From NCBI RefSeq assembly GCF_004791165.1, contig NZ_SRUZ01000011.1, positions 1-64,000 on the forward strand: 64,000 bases of DNA, given 5' to 3'. This DNA is from Mesorhizobium sp. M8A.F.Ca.ET.218.01.1.1. GTDB taxonomy: Bacteria; Pseudomonadota; Alphaproteobacteria; Rhizobiales; Rhizobiaceae. Positions 1 to 11,510 of this stretch are shown one piece after another. Position 1 is the stretch's first letter; each line of letters starts with the position of its first letter. The notes beneath the pieces are model-generated. The model worked only from the letters and a program-made list of their open reading frames with translations. It had not been told where the DNA came from and ran no database searches. The position numbers and the translations under genes were made by a program.

Positions 1-17
1 GACGTATGAAGCTCGTC

Positions 18-60
18 CGCCGCAGCGCCGCGCCAACCAAACCGCTTGGCGCTGCGGCGG
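18..60. repeat. Long inverted repeat at the window edge
   Basis: A 14-bp arm (TCCGCCGCAGCGCC type) is repeated in inverted orientation about 18 bp further on, so the stretch can form a strong hairpin. No gene is visible around it. It may be the 3' end signal of a gene left of the window or part of a mobile-element end. Confidence 0.5.
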
Positions 61-77
61 ATGCATAGGGGGAGAAC

Positions 78-120
78 TGTTACCTATGTATCCGGTTCAA
101 TCTGTTACCCATCTATCGGC
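78..120. repeat. Two imperfect 18-bp direct repeats resembling an IS end
   Basis: TGTTACCTATGTATCCGG (78-95) and TGTTACCCATCTATCGGC (103-120) are imperfect copies 25 bp apart. Multiple short terminal repeats starting TGTTACC are typical of the ends of some insertion sequences (IS21-like and IS481-like) in rhizobia. No transposase follows, so this would be a solo end or a remnant. The family assignment is from memory and tentative. Confidence 0.35.
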
Positions 121-125
121 TGGAC

Positions 126-150
126 ACCGGCAGGCAGGTGAGGGGCAGCG
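126..150. repeat. Partial copy of palindromic repeat family A
   Basis: The stretch matches the distal part of the repeat seen in full at 3873-3925 (a CCGGCAGGC... GAGGGGCAGCGC core) but lacks the CTTCTCCCC hairpin half. Confidence 0.5.
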
Positions 151-231
151 CAAACGCCCCGCAAGGTACCAATTCAAACCCAACGCCTTTGCCCCGGCCG
201 TAAAACCCCACACAAACCCGCATTTTCGGGG

Positions 232-260
232 TTACATCGGGCAAAACTCTTCCCTATAAG
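232..260 (+). promoter_or_regulatory. Predicted sigma-70 promoter of carB
   Basis: TTACAT (232-237) and TATAAG (255-260) are separated by exactly 17 bp, giving a predicted start near 267 and a leader of about 90 nt before the carB ATG at 358. Predicted by eye only. Confidence 0.5.
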
Positions 261-293
261 GCCCTCCTAGCCTGATACCAGAATCGCGAGCAC

Positions 294-324
294 AACCGGC
301 CGGGTCTTCCCGTCCCGGTTTTTT
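294..324 (+). terminator. Terminator-like hairpin in the carB leader
   Basis: AACCGG (294-299) pairs with CCGGTT (315-320), with an inner CGGG/CCCG stem (301-304 with 309-312) and a TCTT loop. A run of six T (319-324) follows. It lies between the predicted promoter and the carB start, so it could be an attenuator. It could also be the terminator of a gene left of the window. Confidence 0.55.
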
Positions 325-357
325 GTGCAAGCCCGCTGCCGAACGGAATTCACAGAC

Positions 358-3861
<3,504 letters not shown>

Positions 3862-3872
3862 GCGATTAGCTC

Positions 3873-3925
3873 TCTTCTCCCCGTTCACGGGGAGAAGGTG
3901 CCGGCAGGCGGATGAGGGGCAGCGC
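3873..3925. repeat. Palindromic repeat family A, single copy after carB
   Basis: CTTCTCCCC and GGGGAGAAG form a hairpin, followed by the GCCGGCAGGCGGATGAGGGG core. It lies between the convergent ends of carB and the binding-protein gene, so it could also act as a transcript end. The same sequence recurs at 31.6, 31.7, 34.8 and 34.9 kb. Confidence 0.8.
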
Positions 3926-3956
3926 TCACATCTCAAGTTGGGACTGCCAAGCGGCC

Positions 3957-5108
3957 CTATTTCATCGGCTCCAACGACAGGCCACCGTTCGCCTGTTTCG
4001 TCCAGACATACATCGCCACATCAGGCTGGCGCCGATCGCCTTTCGCGTCGAACGTCAGATCGCCCAATACGGTCGAAATCGGCTTGCCTGATTTTATGGC
4101 GGCGGCGACGAGCCTCGGCGCTTGGACTCCTGCCATCTCGATACCTCCGGCGATGACCTGGACGGCGGCATAGGACTTCAACGTATAAGCCTCGGGCTCG
4201 AACCCCTGAGAGCGAAAACGCGCAACCACATCCTTTGCAGCTGGATTGGACCGGTCCTCGGGGGAAAACACGATCAGGGTCCCCTGAACAGCCGGCCCGG
4301 CCAAGCCAGTCAGACCCTTGACCATGGCTCCGTCACCGGAGATGAATTGCAGGTGCATATCAGCCTCGTCACTTTGACGAATAAGCCGACCCAACTGGTC
4401 CCCCAACCCGGCAAAGAACGCAACGTCGATCTTCGCGGCTTTCATTTTGCCGATCAGGTCTCCAAAATTGGTCTGATCATATCTAACCTTGATAGCCAGC
4501 TTTTCAGGATGCCCCTTTGCTCGCAGCGCCTTCCGGGCCTTGTTCGCCAAGCCGTCTCCATAGGGCGTACCATCACTTACGATGGCCAGATTCCGAGCTG
4601 CGAAATGATCCGCCATGTATTCGCCGGCAAACGTCCCTTGAACATCGTCACGCCCCGCTGTGCGAACAACATTCCAGAGCTTGAATTCGGTAAGCCCGGG
4701 ATTTGTGGATGCTGGACTGACCATCAAAGTATTGTTCTTGGCGTAAATTTGCGAAGCTGGAATTGAAGACCCTGAATTGTAGTGGCCAACAACAAAGCGA
4801 ACTCTGTCCCTAGCAAATGCCTTGGCAATGCCGATGGCGGTATCCGGGGTGCCCTGATCATCAAGGACGACAAGCGCTATCTTGCATCCCCCAATCCCAC
4901 CTTTGGCATTGATGTCGTCTGCTGCGAGTTGAGCGCCACGGCGCATTTCCTCGCCGTAAACGGCCCAATCTCCCGTCATGGGGCCGGCCACGGCCATGGG
5001 AATATCAGGGCAAGCCGCGGCCGCTGATTGAGGAGCCGTTGACGCCGCCAACAGGCCCAAGGCCAATATTGTAAAAAGCCGAGGAAGCCCAAGCCAAAAA
5101 CTACGCAT
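3957..5108 (-). CDS. Branched-chain-type ABC transporter substrate-binding protein
   Basis: A 383-residue periplasmic solute receptor of the LivJ/Leu-Ile-Val type (type 1 periplasmic fold). The start chosen gives a clear signal peptide (MRSFWLGLPRLFTILALGLL, then ...AAA), and the mature protein begins CPDIPMAVAGPMTGDWAVYG, the usual N-terminal lobe of this family. An upstream in-frame ATG at 5162 would bury the signal peptide. No permease or ATPase genes are adjacent, so it is an orphan receptor and its ligand cannot be told. Its bases look somewhat less GC-rich than the neighbours, which might mean later acquisition. Confidence 0.85.
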   Translation of the reverse strand: MRSFWLGLPRLFTILALGLLAASTAPQSAAAACPDIPMAVAGPMTGDWAVYGEEMRRGAQLAADDINAKGGIGGCKIALVVLDDQGTPDTAIGIAKAFARDRVRFVVGHYNSGSSIPASQIYAKNNTLMVSPASTNPGLTEFKLWNVVRTAGRDDVQGTFAGEYMADHFAARNLAIVSDGTPYGDGLANKARKALRAKGHPEKLAIKVRYDQTNFGDLIGKMKAAKIDVAFFAGLGDQLGRLIRQSDEADMHLQFISGDGAMVKGLTGLAGPAVQGTLIVFSPEDRSNPAAKDVVARFRSQGFEPEAYTLKSYAAVQVIAGGIEMAGVQAPRLVAAAIKSGKPISTVLGDLTFDAKGDRRQPDVAMYVWTKQANGGLSLEPMK

Positions 5109-5220
5109 TTCCGCCCCAGAAAGGTATTTAGAAAGTAGCCTTCCAAAAGAGAAAGATAACATGCGCTTTCAGCAAATTGAAGGTCTCCGCCGCAGCGAAC
5201 GGAATCTTGTAGTGCGCCCC

Positions 5221-5613
5221 TCACCCCACCGCCACGCACTCAATCTCGATATCGAACTCCATCGGCCATGACGCCACCGGCACGAAACTCCGTGCCGGCG
5301 GGTTCTCGCTGAAATACCGGGCATACACCCTGTTTATCACGTTGTAGAAGCCGGAATTGACGGCGTAGATGCGCACCATCACGACATTCTCCAGCGAGGT
5401 GCCGGCCGCTTCCAGGCAGTGTTTCAGCGCTTTCAGCGACGCCTCGGTCTGGACCTCGATGTCGCCGCGCACCATCTCGCCGGTCACCATGTCCACCGGC
5501 GGCGTCGCCGAGATGAACACGAAGCCGTTGGCCTTCACCGCCGTCGAACAAGGCAGGCCGAGTGAGCGTACCTTGTCCGACATGACGGGTACTTCGATGA
5601 CTTGTTTCTTCAT
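5221..5613 (-). CDS. RidA family protein (YjgF/YER057c/UK114)
   Basis: A 130-residue protein of the RidA superfamily, whose best known members hydrolyse reactive enamine/imine intermediates released by PLP enzymes. The family landmarks are visible: VFISATPP in the first third, EASLKALKHCLEAAGTSLENVV in pieces across the middle, and the C-terminal PARSFVPV...FDIEIECVAV strand. The arginine of the catalytic region is retained in ENPPARSFVP. It lies upstream of the binding-protein gene on the same strand with a 112-bp gap, so co-transcription is possible but not shown. Confidence 0.88.
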   Translation of the reverse strand: MKKQVIEVPVMSDKVRSLGLPCSTAVKANGFVFISATPPVDMVTGEMVRGDIEVQTEASLKALKHCLEAAGTSLENVVMVRIYAVNSGFYNVINRVYARYFSENPPARSFVPVASWPMEFDIEIECVAVG

Positions 5614-5680
5614 GGGTGTGCTCCCTGGGGTTTCGCGGGGAGCTTAGCGCGGCGACGACGGAACGCCAGCGCCGTTCTTC

Positions 5681-5740
5681 CTTCTCCCCTTGTGGGAGAA
5701 GGTGGATCGGCGCGAAGCGCCGAGACGGATGAGGGGTGCG
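5681..5740. repeat. Palindromic repeat family A variant, left arm of a pair
   Basis: A CTTCTCCCCTTGTGGGAGAAG hairpin variant is followed by GGTGGATCGGCGCGAAGCGCC and GACGGATGAGGGGTG. The inverted partner is at 5811-5870. Confidence 0.75.
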
Positions 5741-5810
5741 TGAAGGAACGAGACGTTGCTGGTTTCGTCCGTTTTCACCCTGCCCGGCATGAACGTGGCG
5801 CCAAGCCGGA

Positions 5811-5870
5811 ACACCCCTCATCCGTCTTGCCGCTTCGCGGCAATCCACCTTCTCCCACAAGGGGAGAAGG
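5811..5870. repeat. Palindromic repeat family A variant, right arm (inverted)
   Basis: ACACCCCTCATCCGTC leads into GCCGCTTCGCGGC and the CTTCTCCCACAAGGGGAGAAG hairpin. It is the inverted counterpart of 5681-5740, with about 70 unrelated bases between the two. Confidence 0.75.
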
Positions 5871-5900
5871 AAGGCCCGCGTCGCGCGCCGCCCCCGGGGT

Positions 5901-6362
5901 TCACCCCTGCCCCGGATACGGCGTTCCATCATTGTGCAAAAACCGCCCATCGGAACTCGGGCTCATCATGTCGATGTCGCAGGTGATGACGTCGTCCGGA
6001 TTGCGCGAGCCGACCTCGAGGTAAACAGCCGTCGTCGCCGAGCGGTTGATCATATGGTGGCCGTTGCCGCTGTTTTTGGCGAAGGCAGCACTGTCGCCGG
6101 CCCTGAGCAGCGTCTCGCCGCCATCCTCGACCAGCACCAGTTCGCCCTCCAGCACATAGACGAGCTCGTCCTCATGGCTGTGCCAGTGGCGCTGGCTCGA
6201 CCGGCCGCCTGGCGGCAAGGTCATCAGGTTGACGCCGAAATCGGTGAGCCCGCCGGCATCGCCGAGGCGCCGGCGCGTGCAGGTCGCGCAAGGGGCGTCG
6301 AAGGGCGCGGGGTAGCCGGAGCCTTTGCGGACGGGCACGGATGCGAGATCGATCTTGGGCAT
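5901..6362 (-). CDS. Cupin-domain protein
   Basis: A 153-residue single-domain cupin. The metal-binding cupin motif is visible as HWHSHEDELVYVLEGE around residues 59-74, with the second half motif at GNGHHMINRS. These beta-barrel proteins bind a metal and often sense or modify small molecules; the substrate is unknown. An N-terminal PCATCTRR segment adds a CxxC pair not needed for the cupin fold. It is flanked on both sides by repeat pairs. Confidence 0.85.
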   Translation of the reverse strand: MPKIDLASVPVRKGSGYPAPFDAPCATCTRRRLGDAGGLTDFGVNLMTLPPGGRSSQRHWHSHEDELVYVLEGELVLVEDGGETLLRAGDSAAFAKNSGNGHHMINRSATTAVYLEVGSRNPDDVITCDIDMMSPSSDGRFLHNDGTPYPGQG

Positions 6363-6472
6363 GGGGTGCTCCCGAGGGTGATGCCGGGCAGTTTAATTCA
6401 TGGCGGGTGGGGGCACAGGGCTAGGTTGGGTGTGGGGTTTGCCAGGGGCTAGAGCGCCTGACACCCCCACCT

Positions 6473-6535
6473 TCGTCATCCTAGGGCGAAGCAGCCGCGG
6501 AGCGGCGTCGCGGAGACCCTAGGATCCATGCCGCG
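6473..6535. repeat. Palindromic repeat family B, left arm of a pair
   Basis: CGTCATCCTAGGGCGAAGC continues through AGCGGCGTCGCGGAGACC to CCTAGGATCCATGCC. CATCCTAGG and CCTAGGATC make an internal palindrome. The inverted partner is at 6595-6658. Confidence 0.8.
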
Positions 6536-6594
6536 ACATCAATCGAGGACGCAGCGGAACAGAATCCCGCACTGTAGCAACGCTTTGAAGTCCC

Positions 6595-6658
6595 GGCATG
6601 GATCCTCGGGTCTGCGCCGCGTCGCTGCGCTCCTTGCTCCGCCCGTGGATGACGAAAT
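6595..6658. repeat. Palindromic repeat family B, right arm (inverted, diverged)
   Basis: GGCATGGATCCTCGGGTCTG runs to CTCCTTGCTCCGCCC and GGATGACGAA. It is the reverse complement type of the left arm. The matching pair at 39.1-39.3 kb is better conserved. Confidence 0.75.
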
Positions 6659-6714
6659 GAAGGGGGCTCCACCAGCCGGAAGGATGGCCTGCACTCGAAC
6701 AACTCGCCCAGCCG

Positions 6715-7260
6715 CTAATGCACCGCCGCCACATCCCTCAGATGCATCTCGTGCATCTTCAGCACCTCCAGCGTCTTCTTGGCGAATTCCTTCAACGCCG
6801 GGTCGTCGCCGGAGCGGGCGTAGGTGGAAAACAGCGCCACAGCCTGCTTGTGCGCTTCGGTCTGCAAGGCGATGTACCTGGCCTGGAAGGCCTCGCCATC
6901 CAGCGTCTTGAGCTGGTCGAGCATTGCCTGGTCTGCCGGCAACAGCGGCGGGCCTTCGGGCTTGATGGATGCCGTGGTCTGGCTCTTTTCCAGCGCCGCC
7001 TTGAAATCCTGGCCGGCCTTGGTGTGGTCCTTGACCATCAACGCGGCGAAATCGGCGACATCAGCCGCGACGCCCTTTTTCTGCGCCAGCTTGCTGCTTT
7101 CGATCTCGAAGCGGCTGGCGCTGACCACCGTCTTGGTGAAGGTGTCGGTGTCGACCTTGGTCTCCGACACCGCCGGCAAGGTGCTGGCCGCCTGCTGTGA
7201 AAAGGCTGAAGGCGTTCCGGCCAGAAGGGCCAGCATGACAATGGCGAGATGCGGTTTCAT
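6715..7260 (-). CDS. DUF4142 exported protein
   Basis: A 181-residue protein with an N-terminal signal peptide (MKPHLAIVMLALLAGTPSAFS). One DUF4142 domain, an alpha-helical ferritin-like bundle, fills the rest. Recognisable family segments are TKTVVSASRFEIESSKLAQ, FAALMVKDHTKAG and the C-terminal HEMHLRDV. Members are periplasmic or outer-membrane associated with no firm function. It lies downstream of the BrkB-like gene on the same strand, 102 bp away. Confidence 0.85.
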   Translation of the reverse strand: MKPHLAIVMLALLAGTPSAFSQQAASTLPAVSETKVDTDTFTKTVVSASRFEIESSKLAQKKGVAADVADFAALMVKDHTKAGQDFKAALEKSQTTASIKPEGPPLLPADQAMLDQLKTLDGEAFQARYIALQTEAHKQAVALFSTYARSGDDPALKEFAKKTLEVLKMHEMHLRDVAAVH

Positions 7261-7362
7261 CGAAACGCTCCGTGAAGGTGTCCTCGCAGACCCAACGCGG
7301 CAGATGCGGTGAGGTTGCCAGCCGCGTCCCTTCTCCTCGCGCGAGGAGCAGCGGCTCTCTCC

Positions 7363-8361
7363 CTACGGGCGACGAGGCCCCAGCAGAAAGGCTGTCATCG
7401 TTGCGCTCACGCACGCCACCGCCAACAACGCAACGGCGCCCGAAGAGCTGGGCCTTCGGCGCATTGAAACAAGATTTTGCGGAGCGGGAGCATTTTGAAC
7501 CCACCCGTCCAGGTCGGACCTGCTCCCATGGCGAACGGAATAGGCGCGGGTCAACTCCGCGCCGAGCAGAAAGATTTCCGATGAATAATAGACCCAGAGC
7601 AGTATGACGAGCAGCCCTCCGGCCGCACCGTATGACGATGCGATCGCACTCGTGCCGATATACCAACCGATAAGCGACTTCCCCAATGTGAACAGAGCGG
7701 CGGTCACGACAGCACCGATCGCGACATCCCGCCACTCCAAGGCACGGTCCGGCAGGACCTTGTAGATCGCCGCAAACATCACGGAGATCAGGGAAAAGGA
7801 AATCAACGTGTTGATCGCGCTCAGAACAAATTCGCCGAACGGCAAATGAGCGCTGATCACATTGCCCAGGGCGGAGATCGCCGCACTCGCCACCAAGGAC
7901 ACCAGCAACATAAAGCCGAGGGCGGCGACCAGGCCGAGACTTGCCGCACGCGCCCGCAAGAGACGCGACAGCGAACTCCCTTTCGCTTCAACCTTCCATA
8001 TTGCATTGAGGGCCTGCTGCATCTCGCCAAACACCGCGGAGGCGGTGACGAGCAAAGTGGCCACGCCGATGATGGCCGCCAGGGTCCCCGATGATTTGCT
8101 GGATGCCCCTTCGAGCGCTGCCTGAAGGAGCGCCGCACTTTCCGAACCCATCAGCCCCGATATCTGGGCAGATAAAGCCAACTGCGCCGCGTCATGGCCA
8201 AATGCGATGCCAGCTATCGCGACGACAATTATCAGAACCGGCGCCAGCGACGTGGCGGCATAAAAGGCCATCGCCGCGCCATGACTAAGCGCATTGTCGT
8301 CGACAAAGCCAACCGCGCTTTCTCGCACCAGGTCCCATACGTTTTTGAGTGTGGGTCGCAC
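7363..8361 (-). CDS. YihY/virulence factor BrkB family membrane protein
   Basis: A 332-residue inner-membrane protein of the YihY/BrkB (formerly RNase BN) family. It starts with the family's typical FVDDNALSHGAAMAFYAATSLAP segment and has about six hydrophobic segments, including LIIVVAIAGIAFG and GAAGGLLVILLWVYYSSEIFLLGAE near the end. The last motif (YYSSEIFLLGAE) is diagnostic. The biochemical role is unsettled; the old ribonuclease label is wrong. A C-terminal tail with one further hydrophobic stretch closes the protein. Confidence 0.9.
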   Translation of the reverse strand: MRPTLKNVWDLVRESAVGFVDDNALSHGAAMAFYAATSLAPVLIIVVAIAGIAFGHDAAQLALSAQISGLMGSESAALLQAALEGASSKSSGTLAAIIGVATLLVTASAVFGEMQQALNAIWKVEAKGSSLSRLLRARAASLGLVAALGFMLLVSLVASAAISALGNVISAHLPFGEFVLSAINTLISFSLISVMFAAIYKVLPDRALEWRDVAIGAVVTAALFTLGKSLIGWYIGTSAIASSYGAAGGLLVILLWVYYSSEIFLLGAELTRAYSVRHGSRSDLDGWVQNAPAPQNLVSMRRRPSSSGAVALLAVACVSATMTAFLLGPRRP

Positions 8362-8464
8362 TTCGAATCCGTGAAAGGGGTCGCAAACCGTCTCCTATCA
8401 ATGCAGCGGGTCTTCCGATGTTCCGGCCGACTTTAGCGAGAGTTTCAGCGAGGGCGCGCCTGCC

Positions 8465-9208
8465 TCAGTGGCAGCACGCCTTGCCATATTGCAGCTGCTC
8501 GTTCCAGTCCGGCCGGCCTTGCGGGGTAAAGTCCATCAGGTTCCACAGGATCTCGCAGGTGCCGATGGCGCGCGGGTCCTGGCCGGGCTCGGTCGGTGCA
8601 AAACCAAGCTCCGACGACCAGAAATGCCTGATGCCGTCACCATCCCTGTGAAACACCGACAGCAGCGGGATCTGCGCACCGTCGGCCGACTCGGCGTTGT
8701 AATCGCGCTTGAAGCTGTTGTTGGCCGAAGACACCAGCCGCATGTTGCGCCAGCCGCGATCGCTGCCCAGCGTGACCAGGTTTTCCAGCGCCGTCTTGGC
8801 CACGACGGCGAAGTTGAAGCCGGCCGCTTCGAGATGGCCGACCGCGCCGTCGAACTGGTCGAGCAGCGCGGTGCAGGACGGGCACGGCTGGTCGGGCCGC
8901 GCGAGCTTCGCCGTGCCGCCGCTGGTCGCCACGTCGCGCGTCTCTTGCGGGTGGCGCGGAAACATCATCTGGTAGAGGATCAGCGTGTCCTTGCCGGGCG
9001 CGAACAGCTCCGACAGTTTTATCCGCGTCGGCTTGCCGGCGATATCCAGCCCCTCGAACACATAATCCTTCGGCACCAGCCCGCCCGGCGGCAAGGTGCG
9101 CCGCGCCTCGGCCACGGCTTCCATGGCGCGGCGCAGCTCGATTTCCTTCTTCAGCAGCTTTTCGCGCGCGGTGCGGTATTTGGCGGATTCGTTGGGAAAG
9201 GTGATCAT
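8465..9208 (-). CDS. DUF899 thioredoxin-like protein
   Basis: A 247-residue DUF899 family protein with a thioredoxin-like fold. It opens with the family's WxxAREKLLxKE-like helix (TAREKLLKKEIELRRAME), then VPKDYVFEG and LFAPGKDTLILYQMMFP. PCPSCTALLDQ carries a CxxC pair, and FHRDGDGIRHFWSSEL is the usual late motif. The C-terminus ends in CCH. Members are often called dithiol-disulfide isomerases on fold alone and no activity is proven. It is a single gene, with about 155 bp to the divergent gene at 9364. Confidence 0.85.
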   Translation of the reverse strand: MITFPNESAKYRTAREKLLKKEIELRRAMEAVAEARRTLPPGGLVPKDYVFEGLDIAGKPTRIKLSELFAPGKDTLILYQMMFPRHPQETRDVATSGGTAKLARPDQPCPSCTALLDQFDGAVGHLEAAGFNFAVVAKTALENLVTLGSDRGWRNMRLVSSANNSFKRDYNAESADGAQIPLLSVFHRDGDGIRHFWSSELGFAPTEPGQDPRAIGTCEILWNLMDFTPQGRPDWNEQLQYGKACCH

Positions 9209-9363
9209 GATCTGCTCCTTGGTTCCGCGTGCCGGCGTCCCGGCAGGGTGCTCTACCCCCTAAGGACGCGACACGCCGGCCGGTTCCGACATTTTGCATC
9301 GGAACCGCTCCGGCTTTGCGACATTGCCTTCATCGGCTACAGCTTCCAGCACAGGGGGACGAA

Positions 9364-9702
9364 ATGAGCGAGACCGACGAGATCGACCTGCGCTGTCCGC
9401 AAGTGGTGGCCGACAACGCCGCCAAGGGCTTGCGGCTGGGCAAGCAATTCGGGCGCGGCGGCACCGAGATCGGCATCGCGCGGGCCACCGAACTGAAGAA
9501 CCGCGAGAAGCTGGCGCCGTCCACCATCCGCCGCATGGTCAGCTACTTTGCCCGCCACGAGATCGACAAGCGCGGCAAGAACTACGGCAATGAGGACAAC
9601 CCCTCCGCCGGATACATCGCCTGGCTGCTGTGGGGCGGCGACGAGGGCCGCGCCTGGGCGCTGGAGCTCAAGCAGAAGATCGGCAACGCGCCGGATATCT
9701 GA
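9364..9702 (+). CDS. Small protein with a phage-structural-type accessory domain
   Basis: A 112-residue protein starting MSETDEIDLRCPQ, with a purine-rich site (GGGGACGAA) just before the ATG. The pattern of KGLRLGKQF, then STIRRMVSYFARHEIDK and PSAGYIAWLLWGGDEGRAWA, resembles a small domain I know from phage portal/protease-linked proteins, where it precedes a WLLWGGDAG-type end. Here it stands alone with no phage genes around. Function unknown. Upstream in-frame codons from 9229 were rejected because they lack conservation and a ribosome site. Confidence 0.7.
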   Translation: MSETDEIDLRCPQVVADNAAKGLRLGKQFGRGGTEIGIARATELKNREKLAPSTIRRMVSYFARHEIDKRGKNYGNEDNPSAGYIAWLLWGGDEGRAWALELKQKIGNAPDI

Positions 9703-9718
9703 GCGCAAGGTCCGCGCT

Positions 9719-10543
9719 TCACCCTTTCACCCCGCCGGCGGTGAGGCCGGAGACGATCTTGCGCTGGAAGATCAGCACCAGCACCACCAGCGGCACCGTG
9801 ACGATCACCGAGGCGGCCATGATGTTGCCCCACGGGATTTCGAACTGCGAATTGCCCGAGAGCAGCGCGATCGCCACCGGCACCGTCCGCCGTGCATCGT
9901 TGGAGGTGAAGGTCAGGGCAAACAGGAACTCGTTCCACGCGCCGATGAAGGCCAGCAGTCCGGTGGTCGCCAGCGCCGGCCACATCAGCGGCAGGAAGAT
10001 GCGGGTGATGATGATCCATGGCGTCGCGCCATCGAGGATCGCCGCCTCCTCGACCTCGACCGGCAGGTCGCGGACAAAGGCGGTGAGCACCCAGACGGTG
10101 AACGGCAAGGTGAAGATCATGTAGGAGAAGATCAGCGCGAAGAGCGAATTGTAGAGGCCGAACATCCGCACCAGTTCGAACAGCCCGGCCAGCACCGCCA
10201 CTTGCGGAAACATCGAGACCGACAGGATGGCGAACAGCAATGCCGAGCGGCCGCGAAAACGGACACGCGCCAGTGCGTAAGCCGCGGTGACGCCAAGGAA
10301 CAGCGAGAGTGCCACCACCGCGCCCGAGACGACCAGCGAATTCAGGAGATTGAGCATGAAGGCACCCTCGGCCAGCACGTTGCGATAATTGTCGAGGCTG
10401 GGTGCCTTCGGCCACGGATCGGCCTGGAACAGTTCGGTCCCCGATTTCAGGCTGGTGACGATGGCATAGTAGAACGGGAACACCGCGATGAGCACGATTG
10501 CCCCGACCAGCAGATAGAAGCCCGTGCGCTTCAGGAGCCACAT
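9719..10543 (-). CDS. Carbohydrate ABC transporter permease (MalG/UgpE type)
   Basis: A 274-residue inner-membrane permease with six predicted membrane helices (first [20 protein letters not shown]). The EAA loop reads [21 protein letters not shown] at about residues 170-190, where the ATPase docks. It is the last gene of a minus-strand operon of binding protein, permease, permease. Its ATG begins 1 bp after the stop of the preceding permease (TGA-g-ATG). It belongs to the CUT1 sugar family; substrate unknown. Confidence 0.93.
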   Translation of the reverse strand: MWLLKRTGFYLLVGAIVLIAVFPFYYAIVTSLKSGTELFQADPWPKAPSLDNYRNVLAEGAFMLNLLNSLVVSGAVVALSLFLGVTAAYALARVRFRGRSALLFAILSVSMFPQVAVLAGLFELVRMFGLYNSLFALIFSYMIFTLPFTVWVLTAFVRDLPVEVEEAAILDGATPWIIITRIFLPLMWPALATTGLLAFIGAWNEFLFALTFTSNDARRTVPVAIALLSGNSQFEIPWGNIMAASVIVTVPLVVLVLIFQRKIVSGLTAGGVKG

Positions 10544-10544
10544 C

Positions 10545-11510
10545 TCAGCGGCCTCCTTCCAGGCTTATCCGGCCGACGCGGATGGTGAGGATGGTGAGCA
10601 AGGCGAGGACGAGGAAGAGCAGGGTCGAGGCGGCCGAGCCATAGGCGAACTTGTCGAACTCGAACAGGTTCTCGCGGGCGAATACCGACATCGACTTGGT
10701 GTGCGCATTGTTGGGCGTCAGCACATAGATCAGGTCGAAGATGCGCAGCGCATCGAGCGCCCGGAAGATCACCGCCACCATCACCGCCGGGCGGATCAGC
10801 GGCAAGGTCACCCGCCAGAAGATCTGCCAGGGATTGGCGCCGTCGAGCCTGGCGACCTCGATGATCTCGCGCGGCAGCATCTGCAGCGCGGCCAGGATCA
10901 GCAGCGCCATGAAGGGCGTCGTCTTCCAGATGTCGACGATCAGCACCGCCGCCATCGCGGTGTCGGCACTGGCTGTCCAGGCGATCTTGGTGTCGATCAG
11001 CCCCAGATTGATCAGCACGACATTGATGATGCCGAACTGGTCGTTCAGCATCCACTGCCACATCTTGGCCGACACGATGGTCGGGATCGCCCAGGGGATG
11101 AGGATCGCCGCCCTGACGATGCCACGGCCGGGAAATTCGGCGTTGAGCACCAGGGCGACGACCATGCCGAGGATCGTCTCGCAGGTCACCGAAACCACCG
11201 CGAACCGCACGGTGTTCCAGACGGCGCCCCACCAGACCGGGTCGAGAAGCAGCCCATCGTAGATGACCTTGCCGCTGGGCATGCGCAGAACCGAGACATA
11301 ATTGGCGATGCCGACCCATTGGCGGGCGTCGAGATCGGACAGCGAGGCATCGGTGAAGCTGAAATAGACCGTGCGGGCAAGCGGCCAGCCGGCAGCGGCG
11401 GCGAGCACCAGAAGCATGGGCGCCAGGAACAGCCACGCCGAGCGCACACGCTGGCGCATCAGCCGCGAGCCCTGGCGCCGGTCGGCGGCATCAGACGGTC
11501 GCGCGCTCAC
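10545..11510 (-). CDS. Carbohydrate ABC transporter permease (MalF/UgpA type)
   Basis: The 321-residue partner permease of a CUT1 sugar importer. The first helix is [20 protein letters not shown], and the EAA loop motif is [20 protein letters not shown]. The chosen start is GTG at 11508-11510, overlapping the stop of the binding-protein gene by 4 bp (GTGA), a normal translational coupling. An in-frame ATG at 11459 would give a shorter N-terminus (MRQRVRSAW) and is the alternative. Confidence 0.92.
   Translation of the reverse strand: MSARPSDAADRRQGSRLMRQRVRSAWLFLAPMLLVLAAAAGWPLARTVYFSFTDASLSDLDARQWVGIANYVSVLRMPSGKVIYDGLLLDPVWWGAVWNTVRFAVVSVTCETILGMVVALVLNAEFPGRGIVRAAILIPWAIPTIVSAKMWQWMLNDQFGIINVVLINLGLIDTKIAWTASADTAMAAVLIVDIWKTTPFMALLILAALQMLPREIIEVARLDGANPWQIFWRVTLPLIRPAVMVAVIFRALDALRIFDLIYVLTPNNAHTKSMSVFARENLFEFDKFAYGSAASTLLFLVLALLTILTIRVGRISLEGGR

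Noticed and set aside
7363-8361. Ribonuclease BN label for the YihY/BrkB protein
   Set aside because: The original assignment is known to be wrong; the protein is an integral membrane protein with no nuclease motif.
9582-10541. Long alternative frames overlapping the sugar permeases and binding protein (also at 10531-11436 and 11594-12808)
   Set aside because: Low-complexity translation without domains; the permease and binding-protein frames are clear homologues.
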